A stretch of 64,000 nucleotides of DNA from Planctomycetota bacterium (GCA_029260755.1 JAJDCQ010000070.1:58358-122357); one strand, 5' to 3'; counted from the first letter of the stretch, positions 40,979 through 51,924 are shown. Numbers and translations: made by a program. The notes: generated by a model not told the origin, from the letters alone.

Positions 40979-43798
40979 ATGGGGCGGTCGGGACGGGCGT
41001 CGGGGAAGGGTCGTGAGCGGAGCGCCAAGGGCTCCGACCGCGGCCGGCGGCGCGGCCGGACCGAGGAGCGTCGCAAGCAGTCCGAGCGGGTCTCGAAGGC
41101 CCTCTCGGACAGCGAGGACTTCGAGCCCGACGACGCCGAGGACGACGGCGCCCTCTCGTCGCGGGACACCTGGTCGAGCCTGATCCCGACCGACCTGCGC
41201 GAGCCGCCGCGCGAGCCGCGAGGCGGGCCGCTCGAGAGCTCGCCGATCCCGCACTCGCCCGCCGAGAGCGACGAGCTCGACGGCGACGACCTGTCCGATC
41301 CGTTCGACGAGCCGGAGGAGGACGACGCGGAGCTCAAGCGCCGCCTCGGTCTCGACCTCGCCAGCAGCACCGACGACCCCGACTCCGACGAGCCCGAGGT
41401 GCGCGAGTCGTCGCGCCGGCCGGCGGCGCCCCGTCGCGCGAAGAGCAGCCGTCGGCTTCGCGGCGTGTCGGGGCGGAAGGGCAGCGCCCGGAGTCGACCG
41501 ACGACCAAGGAGCGGCGGGCTACCCGGAGCAGCCGGAGGGTCGCGGCGCTCGAGGACGACGGCGGCCGGTCGGGACGCTCGTCGGGAACGACGCGCGCCC
41601 CGAAGACGCGCGCCCGCTCGAAGCCGAAGGCGGACGCGGCCGAGTCGAGCGGACGCACGCGCCGGCCGACGGCGACGACCCGCGCCCGCGCGAAGCCGCC
41701 GCGCCTGCCTCCCTCGTCATCGTCGGGCGAGTCCCTCCCGCCGTCGTCGTCGTCGTCGGATGCGGTCGTCGAGGAGTCGTTCGATCGGGTCGACCCGGCG
41801 GCCCTGCGGGCGGCGCGCGAGGTGATCGCCGAGAACCGCGAGGCGTGCTCGCTCTGCTCGTATCGCAAGATCTGCGTCTACGCGCCGGCCTCCCTCGAGA
41901 GCGACGTCCGGAGCAAGCGTCGCAAGCTCCACCCGCACGTGCAGACGCTCCGGAGCGCGGTGGGCAAGCTCGAGGACGCGAGCCGCGGCTGGCGGATCGG
42001 CCTCGTGAAGATGCTCGCGGGCCGCGAGAAGGACGCGCTCCTCGCGGGGTGCCTCCTCGCCATCGGCTGCGAGGACGACCCCGAGTTCATGCGGCGGCTC
42101 CTCGAGCACGCCGACGACCAGTACTCGAAGATCCTCGACAAGAGCGGCACGGTGGCCGCGCCGCCGCGCAAGATCCGGCCCGGCGACGACGCACCTCCGC
42201 CGCTCGCGATGGCGCCCGAGGCGCTCGCGGGGCGGATGCTGCGCGCCCAGTCGATCCGCGCCGCGGCGATCGTCCGCGAGCGCGAGACGATCGCCAAGGT
42301 CCGGGATCGGGTGAGGCTCGAGGCCGACGAGGAGGGGCGGCTCGGCGCCTACGAGGCGGCCGCGCTCCTCAAGATGCTCCTCTTCGACAACAAGCCGACG
42401 GCCGCGTGGGTCGAGGAGTGCGAGGCGCGCGACCGGGAGATCTTCCTCTCGACGTTCGCCGTGCGGGACAACTCCCTCCCCCCGAAGCGCTCGGCGCCGG
42501 AGGAGGAGGCCGCCCAGAAGAAAAAGGCCAAGACGAAGGCGAAGGGGGCGACCTCCTCGGACGACGACGAGAGCTCCGGGGACGGCGCCGACGAGGGCGC
42601 GGTCGCGGCCGACTACGACCCCGAGACCCTCGCCGCCGACGTCGTCTTCCCCTACACCCGCGGCCGGCGCCGGACCTACCTCTACCTGCGCCGCCAGGCG
42701 AACGGCTACAGCCGGGTCACGAGCATCGACAAGATCCGGGTCGACAGCCTCCTGAAGCGGATCTTCCTGATCTTCGCGTCGGACGAGGCGAAGACGACGC
42801 GCGTCTTCAAGGAGGTCTGCCGCCACATCAATGTCCGCGCCGGGAAGTACTCGGCCGATCAGGTGCTCGACGGCTTCGACAGCCTCGACCGCGAGGAGCT
42901 GCTCGTCCTCGGCCTCTACGCGCCATCGCTGGCGCGGGCCGTCGGCGCCTACCTCGAGATCGACGGCTTCGACGAGATCGTGAAGTTCCTCTACCGCGCG
43001 CGGGCCGAGAGCGGCCGCCGCGGCGGCGACAAGATCCCGGCCCACCAGAAGGTGTTCGAGACGCGCGAGGAGCTCGAGACCCTACGCGAGCGGCTCGGCG
43101 ACGACGTGATCAAGGACTTCTTCAAGATCATCTTCCGGCTCAACGCCTCGTACGTGGCCGCGCCGCACACCGCCAACACCTACTACAAGCTCGGCGAAGT
43201 GGCCTACCTCATGACCGTCGTCGCGGGGTGGAACAGCAAGGGCCTCGAGCTCACGCTCCGCGACACGAAGCCGCTCGGGTTCATCGCCTACGGGATGCAG
43301 CCGAAGTCCAAGGCGCCCGAGCATCGCTGGCGGCAGCTGAAGCGCTCGCGGGTCCGTCACAAGGACCGCGACGACGTCCAGGCGGCGATCGACATCGGCA
43401 TGCGCTACATGGCGATCATCCACGGCTGCGACGACGCCGACGAGTTCGAGGACGAGATGGCCGACCGGATGGGCGGCGCCGGCCGGCGCCGTCGCGGGTC
43501 GGAGTCCGAGGGGAGCGAGGACGGCCGCGGCGCCCGCCGCAGTCGCGACGCCTCGTCGTCGGACGACGCCGAGACGCCCGCGAAGAAGGCCGCGGCGAAG
43601 GCAGCCTCGAAGACAGCCGCGAGCAAGCCGAAGGCGCCGGCCAAGAAGGTCGATCTCCGGGCGAGCGAGCCGGCGTCGAACAAGCCGCCGAGCGCGAAGG
43701 ACCGGGCGCGGGCGGCCGCCGCCAAGCGCAAGGCGAGCGCCACTGCGCGCCGCAGGCCGTCGAGCTCGGACGAGCTCGACAGCGCGTCCGACGACTGA
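40979..43798 (+). CDS. large unrecognised protein with low-complexity ends
   Basis: 939 residues. Residues 1-265 are disordered and alternate Arg/Lys-rich with Ser/Asp/Glu-rich blocks. A cysteine cluster follows (Cys290, 293, 299, CSLCSYRKIC), possibly metal-binding. Two folded, mostly helical regions are evident: about 305-480 and, after a Lys/Asp/Ser linker, about 540-825. The second includes PYTRGRRRTYLYLRRQANGYSRV, VFKEVCRHINVRAGKYSADQVL and LKLGEVAYLMTVVAGWNSKGL-like stretches. The C-terminal 90 residues are a Lys/Ala/Ser histone H1-like tail. No enzyme motif. Its own promoter precedes it. Function unknown; nucleic-acid association is suggested only by composition. Confidence 0.7.
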   Translation: MGRSGRASGKGRERSAKGSDRGRRRGRTEERRKQSERVSKALSDSEDFEPDDAEDDGALSSRDTWSSLIPTDLREPPREPRGGPLESSPIPHSPAESDELDGDDLSDPFDEPEEDDAELKRRLGLDLASSTDDPDSDEPEVRESSRRPAAPRRAKSSRRLRGVSGRKGSARSRPTTKERRATRSSRRVAALEDDGGRSGRSSGTTRAPKTRARSKPKADAAESSGRTRRPTATTRARAKPPRLPPSSSSGESLPPSSSSSDAVVEESFDRVDPAALRAAREVIAENREACSLCSYRKICVYAPASLESDVRSKRRKLHPHVQTLRSAVGKLEDASRGWRIGLVKMLAGREKDALLAGCLLAIGCEDDPEFMRRLLEHADDQYSKILDKSGTVAAPPRKIRPGDDAPPPLAMAPEALAGRMLRAQSIRAAAIVRERETIAKVRDRVRLEADEEGRLGAYEAAALLKMLLFDNKPTAAWVEECEARDREIFLSTFAVRDNSLPPKRSAPEEEAAQKKKAKTKAKGATSSDDDESSGDGADEGAVAADYDPETLAADVVFPYTRGRRRTYLYLRRQANGYSRVTSIDKIRVDSLLKRIFLIFASDEAKTTRVFKEVCRHINVRAGKYSADQVLDGFDSLDREELLVLGLYAPSLARAVGAYLEIDGFDEIVKFLYRARAESGRRGGDKIPAHQKVFETREELETLRERLGDDVIKDFFKIIFRLNASYVAAPHTANTYYKLGEVAYLMTVVAGWNSKGLELTLRDTKPLGFIAYGMQPKSKAPEHRWRQLKRSRVRHKDRDDVQAAIDIGMRYMAIIHGCDDADEFEDEMADRMGGAGRRRRGSESEGSEDGRGARRSRDASSSDDAETPAKKAAAKAASKTAASKPKAPAKKVDLRASEPASNKPPSAKDRARAAAAKRKASATARRRPSSSDELDSASDD

Positions 43799-43874
43799 GG
43801 CGTTCCCGTTTGTTAGAGTGCCCGGCCGCCTCGCCGCCGACCGACCCTCGGCGACGACGCTCCCGGAGGAGACC

Positions 43875-45074
<1,200 letters not shown>

Positions 45075-45105
45075 AGCCCCGATGAGCCCCGATGTGAGCC
45101 CCGAT

Positions 45106-45196
45106 GGGGTCAGGTCCAGTATTTTTACCATTTCGCCCGCACGCCTCGCCGCGTCGGAGCCGTTGTCGAAATGGTAAATATACTGGACCTGACCCC
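45106..45196. repeat. 91-bp palindromic REP/MITE-like element
   Basis: Two 30-bp arms (45106-45135 and 45167-45196) starting GGGGTCAGGTCCAGTATTTT are inverted copies with 29 of 30 matches around a 31-nt GC-rich loop. AT-rich stretches in the arms contrast with the genome. It sits in a convergent intergenic region and is preceded by three tandem GAGCCCCGAT units (45075-45105). This is the typical setting for REP or miniature transposable elements. No transposase is near. Confidence 0.7.
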
Positions 45197-45309
45197 TCGG
45201 GGCGTGACCCTAGGCTCGATCGGCGTTTACGACGAGGCCTTGTACGGACGTCGCGCCGAGGCTTCCCCCGGCGCGATCGCCTGAACGTCTCTGTCGTCGT
45301 CGGGGCGGT

Positions 45310-47934
45310 CTACCGCCCCTCGTGCTCGTCCGGCTCGCACTCCTGCACCGTCAGCACCATGTCGACGATGATCTCGCCGACCCGGCCGACGCGCAGGCGC
45401 TCGGGCACCTCGGGGAGACGGACGCGGCCGCGGACGGTCGCCCGGTCGCCGACTCGCTTCTCGAGCTGGTCGGGGACGCCGTCGGGCACGTGCACGCGGA
45501 GACGGGTGCCGTCGTCGGTCACGAGCCAGAGCTCGAGGTCGGTCGTGGCGGCGGTCGCGGCGTCGGCGTCGTCGCCCTCGGCGCCTTCTCCGCCGTCCTT
45601 GGCGGCATCCTCGAGCTTGGTCTTGCAGCCTTCCTCGTGGTGGCTCGGCGCCTGGATCGGCACGTCGAGGTCGAGGACGCGCTTGATCTCGGCGGCGACG
45701 TCCTTGCAGGCCATCGTCGCGTCGACGGCCACGATCCGGGCGGCGAGCGCGTCGAGCGTCTCGAGGTTGCGGGTGTCGGGGAGGTTCTTGCCCGCCTCGA
45801 GGGCGACGAGGCGCCCGGTGACGGTGGCGGGCTCGTCGCTGAACCCGTGGGTCACCGACGGGGGCGTCCGCGGCGAGCGAGCGCGGGCCAGGTCGCAGAG
45901 GCAGGCGAGGGTCTCGGGGTCGATCTCCTCGACGGCCGGCTGCTGCTGGTCGGTGCCGTTGCCGCCCGGTCCGCTGAAGCCGGGGATGCTGCTGCCGCCG
46001 TTGCCGCCGGCGCCGGGGAGGTTGCCGCCGCCGAGGCCGGGGTTGGCGTCGCCGGGGAGCTTGCCGTCGGCGCCCGGCTGGCCGGCGCCGGGGAGGCCGG
46101 GCGCGCCGGTGCCGCCGGGGACGTTCCCGAAGCCGCCGTCGGCGCCGGGGAGGCCGCTGCCGTCCTTGCCGCCGTCCTCGTCGTTGCCGAGGAGCTTGTC
46201 GAGGAGCGCCTCGGTGAACATCCCGGCGGCGCGGGCGAGCGGGTCGGTCCCGTCCTGACCGCCGAGGCCGCCCTGGTTCCGCGGGTCGCGCGGGTCGAAG
46301 CGAGGGTCGTTGCGGTCGAGGCCCGGGTTGAAGCGGGGGTCGTTGCGCGGGTCACGCGGATCGAAGCGCGGGTCGCGGGGGTCGAGGCGCGGGTCGACGC
46401 GGGGATCGTTGCGCGGGTCGCGCGGATCGATCTGGCCCGGGTTGCCGAAGCGCGGGTCTTGCTGGCCGAAGCGCGGGTCCTGCTGCCCCTGCCCGAAGCG
46501 CGGGTCGGTCTGACCGGTGCGCGGATCGAACGTGCCGCCGCCGCCGGGGCCGCGGGCGAGGTTGCCGCGGTCGTCGAAGCGATCGCGCGAGGGGAACGGA
46601 CCCTGGCCGCTGGGGATCGTGGGCGACTGGGTCGGGAAGGTCGTGCCGGCGGACGGCGCGGTCGGGACCGACCCGCCGAAGAAGCCGCCGCCGCCGCCAC
46701 CTCGACGATCGCGGGGCTGCCGGGCGAGCTCCTCGCGGGCCGCCTCGATCCGGCGACGGGCAGCCTCCTGCTCGACCGCGGCCGCCTCGGCCGCCTGCGT
46801 CCGACGCTCGGCGTCGAGCTTGATCTTGTTCACCTCGTTGAGCTGCTCGCGGAGAATGGCGCGGTCGGTCGCGCTGAGGCTCGGGTCGAGGAGCGCCTCG
46901 ACGAGCGCCTCGGTCACCGCGGTCGCCGCCGCGAGCGTCTCGGCCGGCCGGCCGGGCGCGTTCGCGATCGTCTCGGCCGCGCTCGGCGCGTCGCGAGGCT
47001 CGGCTCCCGGGGCGGCGTCGTCGTCGGTCTCCGTCTCGGTCTCACCACCAGCGTCAGCGTCACCGTCGCACGAGCAGGGGGCCTCGCCGCACTCGTCGCA
47101 GGAGTCGTCGTCGAGGTCGTCGACGCCGCCGTCGTCCGGCTCGCCGTCGGTCTCGATGTCGCTGCGGAGGCCCGCGAGGCGCTGCGCGAAGCCGTCGTCC
47201 TCACGGTCCTCGTCGATCGTCGGCTCGACGCCGCTCGGCGACTCGGTCTTGAACCGGTAGAAGTCGTGCGCGTCGAGGCGGGTCGAGCCGATCCGCCGGA
47301 CGAACTCGAGGTTCCGCGCCCAGTCGGGGTTGACCAGGAACGGGTTGAAGTAGTGGGTCGCGCCGTCGGTCGGGTCGGTGCCCATGAGGGCGGCCCGCGC
47401 GGCGTTGAGCGCCCACTCGGGGATCGCGCCGTCGTAGAGCCGGGCGCGGTTGTCGGCGTTGTAGGCGGAGAACTGCCACGCCTGGTGGACGACGCCGGGG
47501 ATCGTGTTCGGGAAGCGCGAGTCACGGACGCGGTTCAGGACGACCGCGCCGACGGCGACCTTCGAGTCGAAGGATGAGTTGGGGTGCGCCTCTCCCTTGA
47601 TGATGCGCGCCAGCACCTCGAGGTCGTAGGCGCTCGCGCGCACGGCGTCGTGACGGGTGCCTTGCGCGGAGAGCTGCGCCTCGTCGCGCGCGATCCGGCC
47701 GAGCCCGTCGACGGCCGCCGAGAGGGCCGCCATCCGGCGGTCCCGCGTGTCGGCGCGGCGCGCGGTGGTGAGCGCCCGCAGGACCAGGTCCTGACTGCTT
47801 CGCAGGCGCTGCTGGGTGGCGGCGCGCTGGGCCGGCGTGAGGGGGGTCGCGTCGCCGCGGGCCTCGAGGGTGGTCGCGACGAGCGCGATCCCGAGGGCGG
47901 CGGCCGTGATCGTTCGGAGCGTGGTGCGCTTCAT
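45310..47934 (-). CDS. SleB-type cell-wall hydrolase with DPR repeats
   Basis: 874 residues. After a signal peptide (about 1-27) and a helical spacer, residues about 100-215 form a SleB/CwlJ-type hydrolase_2 domain: LEVLARIIKGEAHPNSSFDSKVAVGAVVLNRV with the catalytic Glu, then FPNTIPGVVHQAWQFSA and THYFNPFLVNPDWAR. An acidic Cys segment (CDECGEAPCSCD), an Ala/Glu coiled coil, and a long Gly/Pro region follow. The latter includes about 15 DPR-type units (DPRFDPRDPRNDPR). The C-terminal 190 residues contain a beta-rich domain (LELWLVTDDGTRLRVHVPDGVP). Exported peptidoglycan amidase/transglycosylase by family. AGAGG lies just before the ATG. Confidence 0.72.
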   Translation of the reverse strand: MKRTTLRTITAAALGIALVATTLEARGDATPLTPAQRAATQQRLRSSQDLVLRALTTARRADTRDRRMAALSAAVDGLGRIARDEAQLSAQGTRHDAVRASAYDLEVLARIIKGEAHPNSSFDSKVAVGAVVLNRVRDSRFPNTIPGVVHQAWQFSAYNADNRARLYDGAIPEWALNAARAALMGTDPTDGATHYFNPFLVNPDWARNLEFVRRIGSTRLDAHDFYRFKTESPSGVEPTIDEDREDDGFAQRLAGLRSDIETDGEPDDGGVDDLDDDSCDECGEAPCSCDGDADAGGETETETDDDAAPGAEPRDAPSAAETIANAPGRPAETLAAATAVTEALVEALLDPSLSATDRAILREQLNEVNKIKLDAERRTQAAEAAAVEQEAARRRIEAAREELARQPRDRRGGGGGGFFGGSVPTAPSAGTTFPTQSPTIPSGQGPFPSRDRFDDRGNLARGPGGGGTFDPRTGQTDPRFGQGQQDPRFGQQDPRFGNPGQIDPRDPRNDPRVDPRLDPRDPRFDPRDPRNDPRFNPGLDRNDPRFDPRDPRNQGGLGGQDGTDPLARAAGMFTEALLDKLLGNDEDGGKDGSGLPGADGGFGNVPGGTGAPGLPGAGQPGADGKLPGDANPGLGGGNLPGAGGNGGSSIPGFSGPGGNGTDQQQPAVEEIDPETLACLCDLARARSPRTPPSVTHGFSDEPATVTGRLVALEAGKNLPDTRNLETLDALAARIVAVDATMACKDVAAEIKRVLDLDVPIQAPSHHEEGCKTKLEDAAKDGGEGAEGDDADAATAATTDLELWLVTDDGTRLRVHVPDGVPDQLEKRVGDRATVRGRVRLPEVPERLRVGRVGEIIVDMVLTVQECEPDEHEGR

Positions 47935-48130
47935 GTCCTCTTCCCTTCGTCCTCGACTCAGGGAGGGTAACAGCGAGGACCGTGCCGAAAAAGCGAGGCA
48001 CGTCATGTTTGCTTAAGGTGTCTCCCCACGGTCCGTTAGAGGTCGGCGCACCGAGAAGGATGCAGCGTCGAACCTGGAACGCACCCGGGCTTCCGAACCG
48101 GCTCGGGGGCGGATCGCCGCGGGCGAATCG

Positions 48131-49999
48131 TCAGGAAACGCCGGACGAGCGGCCCGAGGGACCGGGCGGGACGGGCGGGGGGAAGTGGTTCGACGGACGC
48201 TGCGCCGGGCCGCGGGTCGTGCCCGATGGCGCCGGCGGTGGGCCGTCCTCGGGTCGCTGCGCCATGAGCGTCGCCGGCGGGTTCGCCCCGGTCACCGGCG
48301 GCTGGGTGGCGCTGGTGTAGCGGCCCCGGAGCTCGATCTGGGAGAGACCGACCGTCACCAGATTCGCGAGCGCGTTGCCGAGGTCGACCTCGATCCGGCC
48401 GAACGCGTTCGTCGAGACGCGGTTGTCGAAGTAGATCAGACCGCGGACGACCTGTCCCTGGAGCATCGGCACAGCGAGGACGCTCTTGAGGCGAAGCATC
48501 ACGACCGAGTCCGACCCCGAGAAGCGGACGTCCCCGCCCGCGTCTCCGACGACGAGGGCGACCTGCTCGGTCAGGGCGCGCTTCGTGATCGTGTGCGAGA
48601 TCCCGTGGCGGCGGAGCTCGTCGGCGCGCTCGGGATAGGCCGCCCGGAACGCGCCCGGGTAGATCCGGCGCGTCCGCGGATCGAACAGGAGGAGGATCGC
48701 TCGTTCCGACGGTACGACCTCGAGCGCCTTCTGCATCGCGAACCCGAGGAAGTCCTCCGCCTCGAAGCTCCCGGTGCTGAGGAACGCCGTCACCTCGGAC
48801 ATCACCCGCAGGTTCTCGCGGACGCGGTCCTCGGTCGACATCGACTCGATCTCGGCGAGGCGCGCCAGCGCGCTCCGGCCCGCGGCCGGCGGGGGCGGGC
48901 GCGCGTCCTGAGGCTCGGTCATGGCCGAGGGAGCCGCCGGGACGCTCGGGACCGGCTCGGGCGTCGGAGCCGCCGGCGCCGGCATCGGGATGTCGGGCTG
49001 CACGGGCGCGGGCGGCGGCGGCGTGGGGGCGCGAGGTGGCGCGGGCATCGGGATGTCGGGTCGCCCGGGCGCGGCGTAGGGGGCGTGGGGCCCGGACGTG
49101 CCGGACGAGAGAGCCTTGGCGGCCTCGGCCAGCCCGTCGGACTCTTCGCCGGCCATGTTGAGGGTCGCGATGAACGCCTGGTTGCTCGTGTCCGACGGCG
49201 GGTTGGGGGGCGGCGCCGCGGGCGGGGCGGGCGGGCTCTCGTGGAGGGCGGCGTGGAGGTCGCCGCGGACGCTCAGTGGAGACGCATCGCCCGTCGGCGC
49301 CGATGGCGGCGGCGCGGGCGCCGGAGACTCCGGCATGGTCCGCGACTCGGGGCGCTCGTAGCCGGGCGCCGACGGGGGCGCGAGCGGCGCCTCCTCGGGA
49401 CGCGCCGCGGCCGCGGCGGCGGCGGCCAGGGCGGACGAGGCGGCGACCGACGGCGGGCCGGCGTCGAAGTGTGCGGGCGGAACCGCGCCGAACGGATCGG
49501 CGCCGGCCGCCGAGGGCGGGACGTCGGCCCGGTCGAGCTTCGGGTTCGAGGCGGCGGCCTTCTCGGCGCGCTGACGGAGCGCCTGGAGGACCGACTCCGA
49601 CGCCGAGCGGTAGGGCGCCCGCACCTCCGCGCCCGCGGGCATCTCCTTGCCCGAGGTCGACTCGTCCGAGGGGTAGAGGACCTTGACGTCGCCTTCGGCG
49701 GGCTCGGGGCCGAAGTCGATGAACATCCGCGTCCGACCGATCCGGATCACGTCGCCCGGGCCGACCGGGAGGTTGCCCGAGACGCGGCTTCCGTTCACGT
49801 GGGTGCCGTTGCTGCTGCCGAGGTCCTCGAGGACGACCTGGTGATCGGAGACGAGCTTCAGGATGCAATGGCGCCGTGAGAGATACCCATCAGGCAATGC
49901 GAGCCCGTTGCTGTCGTCGCGACCGATCGACAGGGGGCCGTGCTTCAGGGTCTTGCGGACATTGCTGCCGTCCTCGAGGAGGACGATGACGGAGGCCAT
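48131..49999 (-). CDS. FHA-GAF signalling protein
   Basis: 622 residues, cytosolic. An N-terminal forkhead-associated domain (about 1-100: GPLSIGRDDSNGLALPDGYLSRRHC, DLGSSNGTHVNG) would bind phosphothreonine. A 260-residue Pro/Ala-rich disordered linker with PDIPMPAPP repeats follows, and a C-terminal GAF domain (about 410-575, EDFLGFAMQKALEVVPSERAILLLFD, LAVPMLQGQVVRGLIYFDNR) of the adenylate cyclase/phosphodiesterase type. The arrangement is common in Planctomycetes and Myxococcota as a kinase-responsive sensor. Divergent from kinase 5 with 260 bp between starts, which makes that kinase a plausible partner. Confidence 0.82.
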   Translation of the reverse strand: MASVIVLLEDGSNVRKTLKHGPLSIGRDDSNGLALPDGYLSRRHCILKLVSDHQVVLEDLGSSNGTHVNGSRVSGNLPVGPGDVIRIGRTRMFIDFGPEPAEGDVKVLYPSDESTSGKEMPAGAEVRAPYRSASESVLQALRQRAEKAAASNPKLDRADVPPSAAGADPFGAVPPAHFDAGPPSVAASSALAAAAAAAARPEEAPLAPPSAPGYERPESRTMPESPAPAPPPSAPTGDASPLSVRGDLHAALHESPPAPPAAPPPNPPSDTSNQAFIATLNMAGEESDGLAEAAKALSSGTSGPHAPYAAPGRPDIPMPAPPRAPTPPPPAPVQPDIPMPAPAAPTPEPVPSVPAAPSAMTEPQDARPPPPAAGRSALARLAEIESMSTEDRVRENLRVMSEVTAFLSTGSFEAEDFLGFAMQKALEVVPSERAILLLFDPRTRRIYPGAFRAAYPERADELRRHGISHTITKRALTEQVALVVGDAGGDVRFSGSDSVVMLRLKSVLAVPMLQGQVVRGLIYFDNRVSTNAFGRIEVDLGNALANLVTVGLSQIELRGRYTSATQPPVTGANPPATLMAQRPEDGPPPAPSGTTRGPAQRPSNHFPPPVPPGPSGRSSGVS

Positions 50000-50259
50000 T
50001 CCCGGATCTTAACCAAACCCCTTTAGGGACTGCAATTGCCCCGTCGCGGCGTGTTCGGGCGGGGGCGGTCGACCTTTGCGTTCCGCCCGGGGCGTTCCGC
50101 CCCCGGTCGTCGGCGCCGGGTCGAATCGATCGTGCCCCCGAGCGGTCGCGGTCGTCGCTAACGCCTTGGTCGATCGAGCGCGCGCGCGACTTCGTGAGTC
50201 GGGCACGCCGCGTGCGTTCGAGTGATCGACCCCGGAAGCTCGCGGGTCAGGAGAATGCC

Positions 50260-51393
50260 ATGACGATCCGCAACTCGCTCCAGCCGACCGTGTCGCCGAC
50301 TCTCCCCTCGAGCCGCGAGACGTCATCGAGCGCCCGACTCCGAGCCCGCGCCGCTCAGGCGTGGAACTCGCTCGTCGACGATTCGATCGACCAGCGGGCG
50401 CGGCGACGGCCGGTCGCGACCGAGCCGCCGTGCCGACGTCTGGGGCCCTGGCGACTGGGGCGGGTGCTGGGGGCCGGGGCCACCGCGAGCGTCTTCGAAG
50501 CGAGCCGCGCCGGTGACGAGCGACCGGTCGCGCTCAAGGTCTTTCATGAATCGACGACCGATCGACTCGCCGGCGAGGTCGATGCCCACCGGCGCCTCCG
50601 CTCCCATCCGCGGATCGCGGAGCTTCTCGACTCGGGCCAGACCCGCCTCGAGGACGGCCGACTCGTTCATTGGCTCGCCTACGAGCTCGTCGAGGGAGGG
50701 ACGCTCCGCGACGCGCTTCGCGCGCGCGGCGCGCTCGGCGAGGAGGCGACCCTCCGGGTGTCGCGGGAGATCGCCGAGGCGCTCGAGGCGATCCACGACG
50801 CCTGCCTCGTCCACCGAGATCTCAAGACCGAGAACGTTCTGATCGGCCCCGACGGAGTGAAGGTGGCCGACCTCGGCCTGGCGCGTCGCGAGAGGGGGGG
50901 CGCCGGCGCGGCGCGCCTCACCGAGGACGGCGGCTTCGTCGGGACGGTCGCCTACTCCTCGCCCGAGCAGATCACCGGCCGAGACGTCGGGCCCAAGACC
51001 GACGTCTGGGCGCTCGGCTTGATGATCGTCGAGATGCTCGCGGGCCGGAACCCCTACGTCCGCTCGAACCCGTTCGCGACGGCGAGCGCGATCGGCCAGG
51101 GCCTGGACGCGTCGCGGGAGCTCTCGGGAAGCTGGGGTCGGATCGTCGACGCCGCCACCGAGCCGAGCGCCGTGAAGCGCGCCTCGGCGAGGACGATCGC
51201 TCGCGAGCTGGAGCGCTTCGCGAAGCCACGGAACCTGCGTGGCGTCGCGAAGAACTTCTTGATGGGCGCCATGCTCGTCGCGTGGATGCCGATCAACGCC
51301 GGCCTCCGCGGTGACGTCGGCATCGCCATGCTCGGACTGTTCAGCGTGCTCCTGTTCGGGTTCATGCGCGTGCTCGCTCACGGCGACCGTTGA
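50260..51393 (+). CDS. Ser/Thr protein kinase with C-terminal membrane anchor (kinase 5)
   Basis: 377-residue Hanks-type kinase. An unstructured N-terminus (1-62) leads to the kinase domain (about 63-315): RVLGAGATASVFEAS (a reduced glycine loop), Lys93, HRDLKTENVLIGPDG, then VADLGLARRE, that is DLG rather than DFG, and GTVAYSSPEQ. Unusual features are the missing Phe and the Thr in KTEN, but the catalytic Asp and Lys remain. Two C-terminal helices (about 322-345 and 350-370) anchor it. AGGAG lies about 8 bp before the ATG. No TPR. Divergent from the FHA-GAF gene. Confidence 0.85.
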   Translation: MTIRNSLQPTVSPTLPSSRETSSSARLRARAAQAWNSLVDDSIDQRARRRPVATEPPCRRLGPWRLGRVLGAGATASVFEASRAGDERPVALKVFHESTTDRLAGEVDAHRRLRSHPRIAELLDSGQTRLEDGRLVHWLAYELVEGGTLRDALRARGALGEEATLRVSREIAEALEAIHDACLVHRDLKTENVLIGPDGVKVADLGLARRERGGAGAARLTEDGGFVGTVAYSSPEQITGRDVGPKTDVWALGLMIVEMLAGRNPYVRSNPFATASAIGQGLDASRELSGSWGRIVDAATEPSAVKRASARTIARELERFAKPRNLRGVAKNFLMGAMLVAWMPINAGLRGDVGIAMLGLFSVLLFGFMRVLAHGDR

Positions 51394-51528
51394 CGAGAGG
51401 TCGAGCGACGCAGATCCGGTCGGCCCCTCTCCGGGTCGGCGCGATGGCGCTCGGCGCCCTCGAGGCACCCGCCGCGAGGCGGATGGCCCCTTGAACGGCC
51501 CCCGGGGCGGGGCTACTCTTTGGCCGGA

Positions 51529-51924
51529 ATGCGAGACCTCCGAGCTCAGGCCGTCCTCACCGGACCCCGCTACGACGGAGCGGGCCTGGGCGGTTCGGGG
51601 CGCAGGCGCGGACAGGGCGGACGGCTCTGCTCGCACATGGGCTGCTTCCGACCGACGACCCACCTCAAGCCCTACTGCATCCACCACATCCAGGACATCC
51701 CGGCCGTGCAGGAGGTGCTCGCGCGCTGGCGCTGGCTGAAGTCGCCGGTCGTCCAGCGGCTCGTCCGCTCGCTCCACGCGCTGCGCGAGGAGCCGTTCTC
51801 GACGACCGACCTCGCCGAGCGGCTCGGCGTCGTCGATGAGACGGCCGCGCGCTATCTCGACGTCCTCGAGCGGCTCGGCGCGGTCTACCGCGAGCGCGGG
51901 TGCTGGCACTACTGCGGTCTCTGA
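51529..51924 (+). CDS. small Cys/His and winged-helix-like protein
   Basis: 131 residues. A Cys/His cluster (CSHMGCFRPTTHLKPYCIHHIQ, about 30-52) likely binds zinc. A C-terminal helix-turn-helix or winged-helix pattern follows (PFSTTDLAERLGVVDETAARYLDVLERLGAVYRE, about 85-120). Probably DNA-binding. The family was not recognised, although the TDLAERLGV.. helix pair is typical of ArsR/MarR-like folds. It is upstream of the PTPS pair with a 22-bp gap, so it may regulate or share transcription with them. Confidence 0.55.
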   Translation: MRDLRAQAVLTGPRYDGAGLGGSGRRRGQGGRLCSHMGCFRPTTHLKPYCIHHIQDIPAVQEVLARWRWLKSPVVQRLVRSLHALREEPFSTTDLAERLGVVDETAARYLDVLERLGAVYRERGCWHYCGL

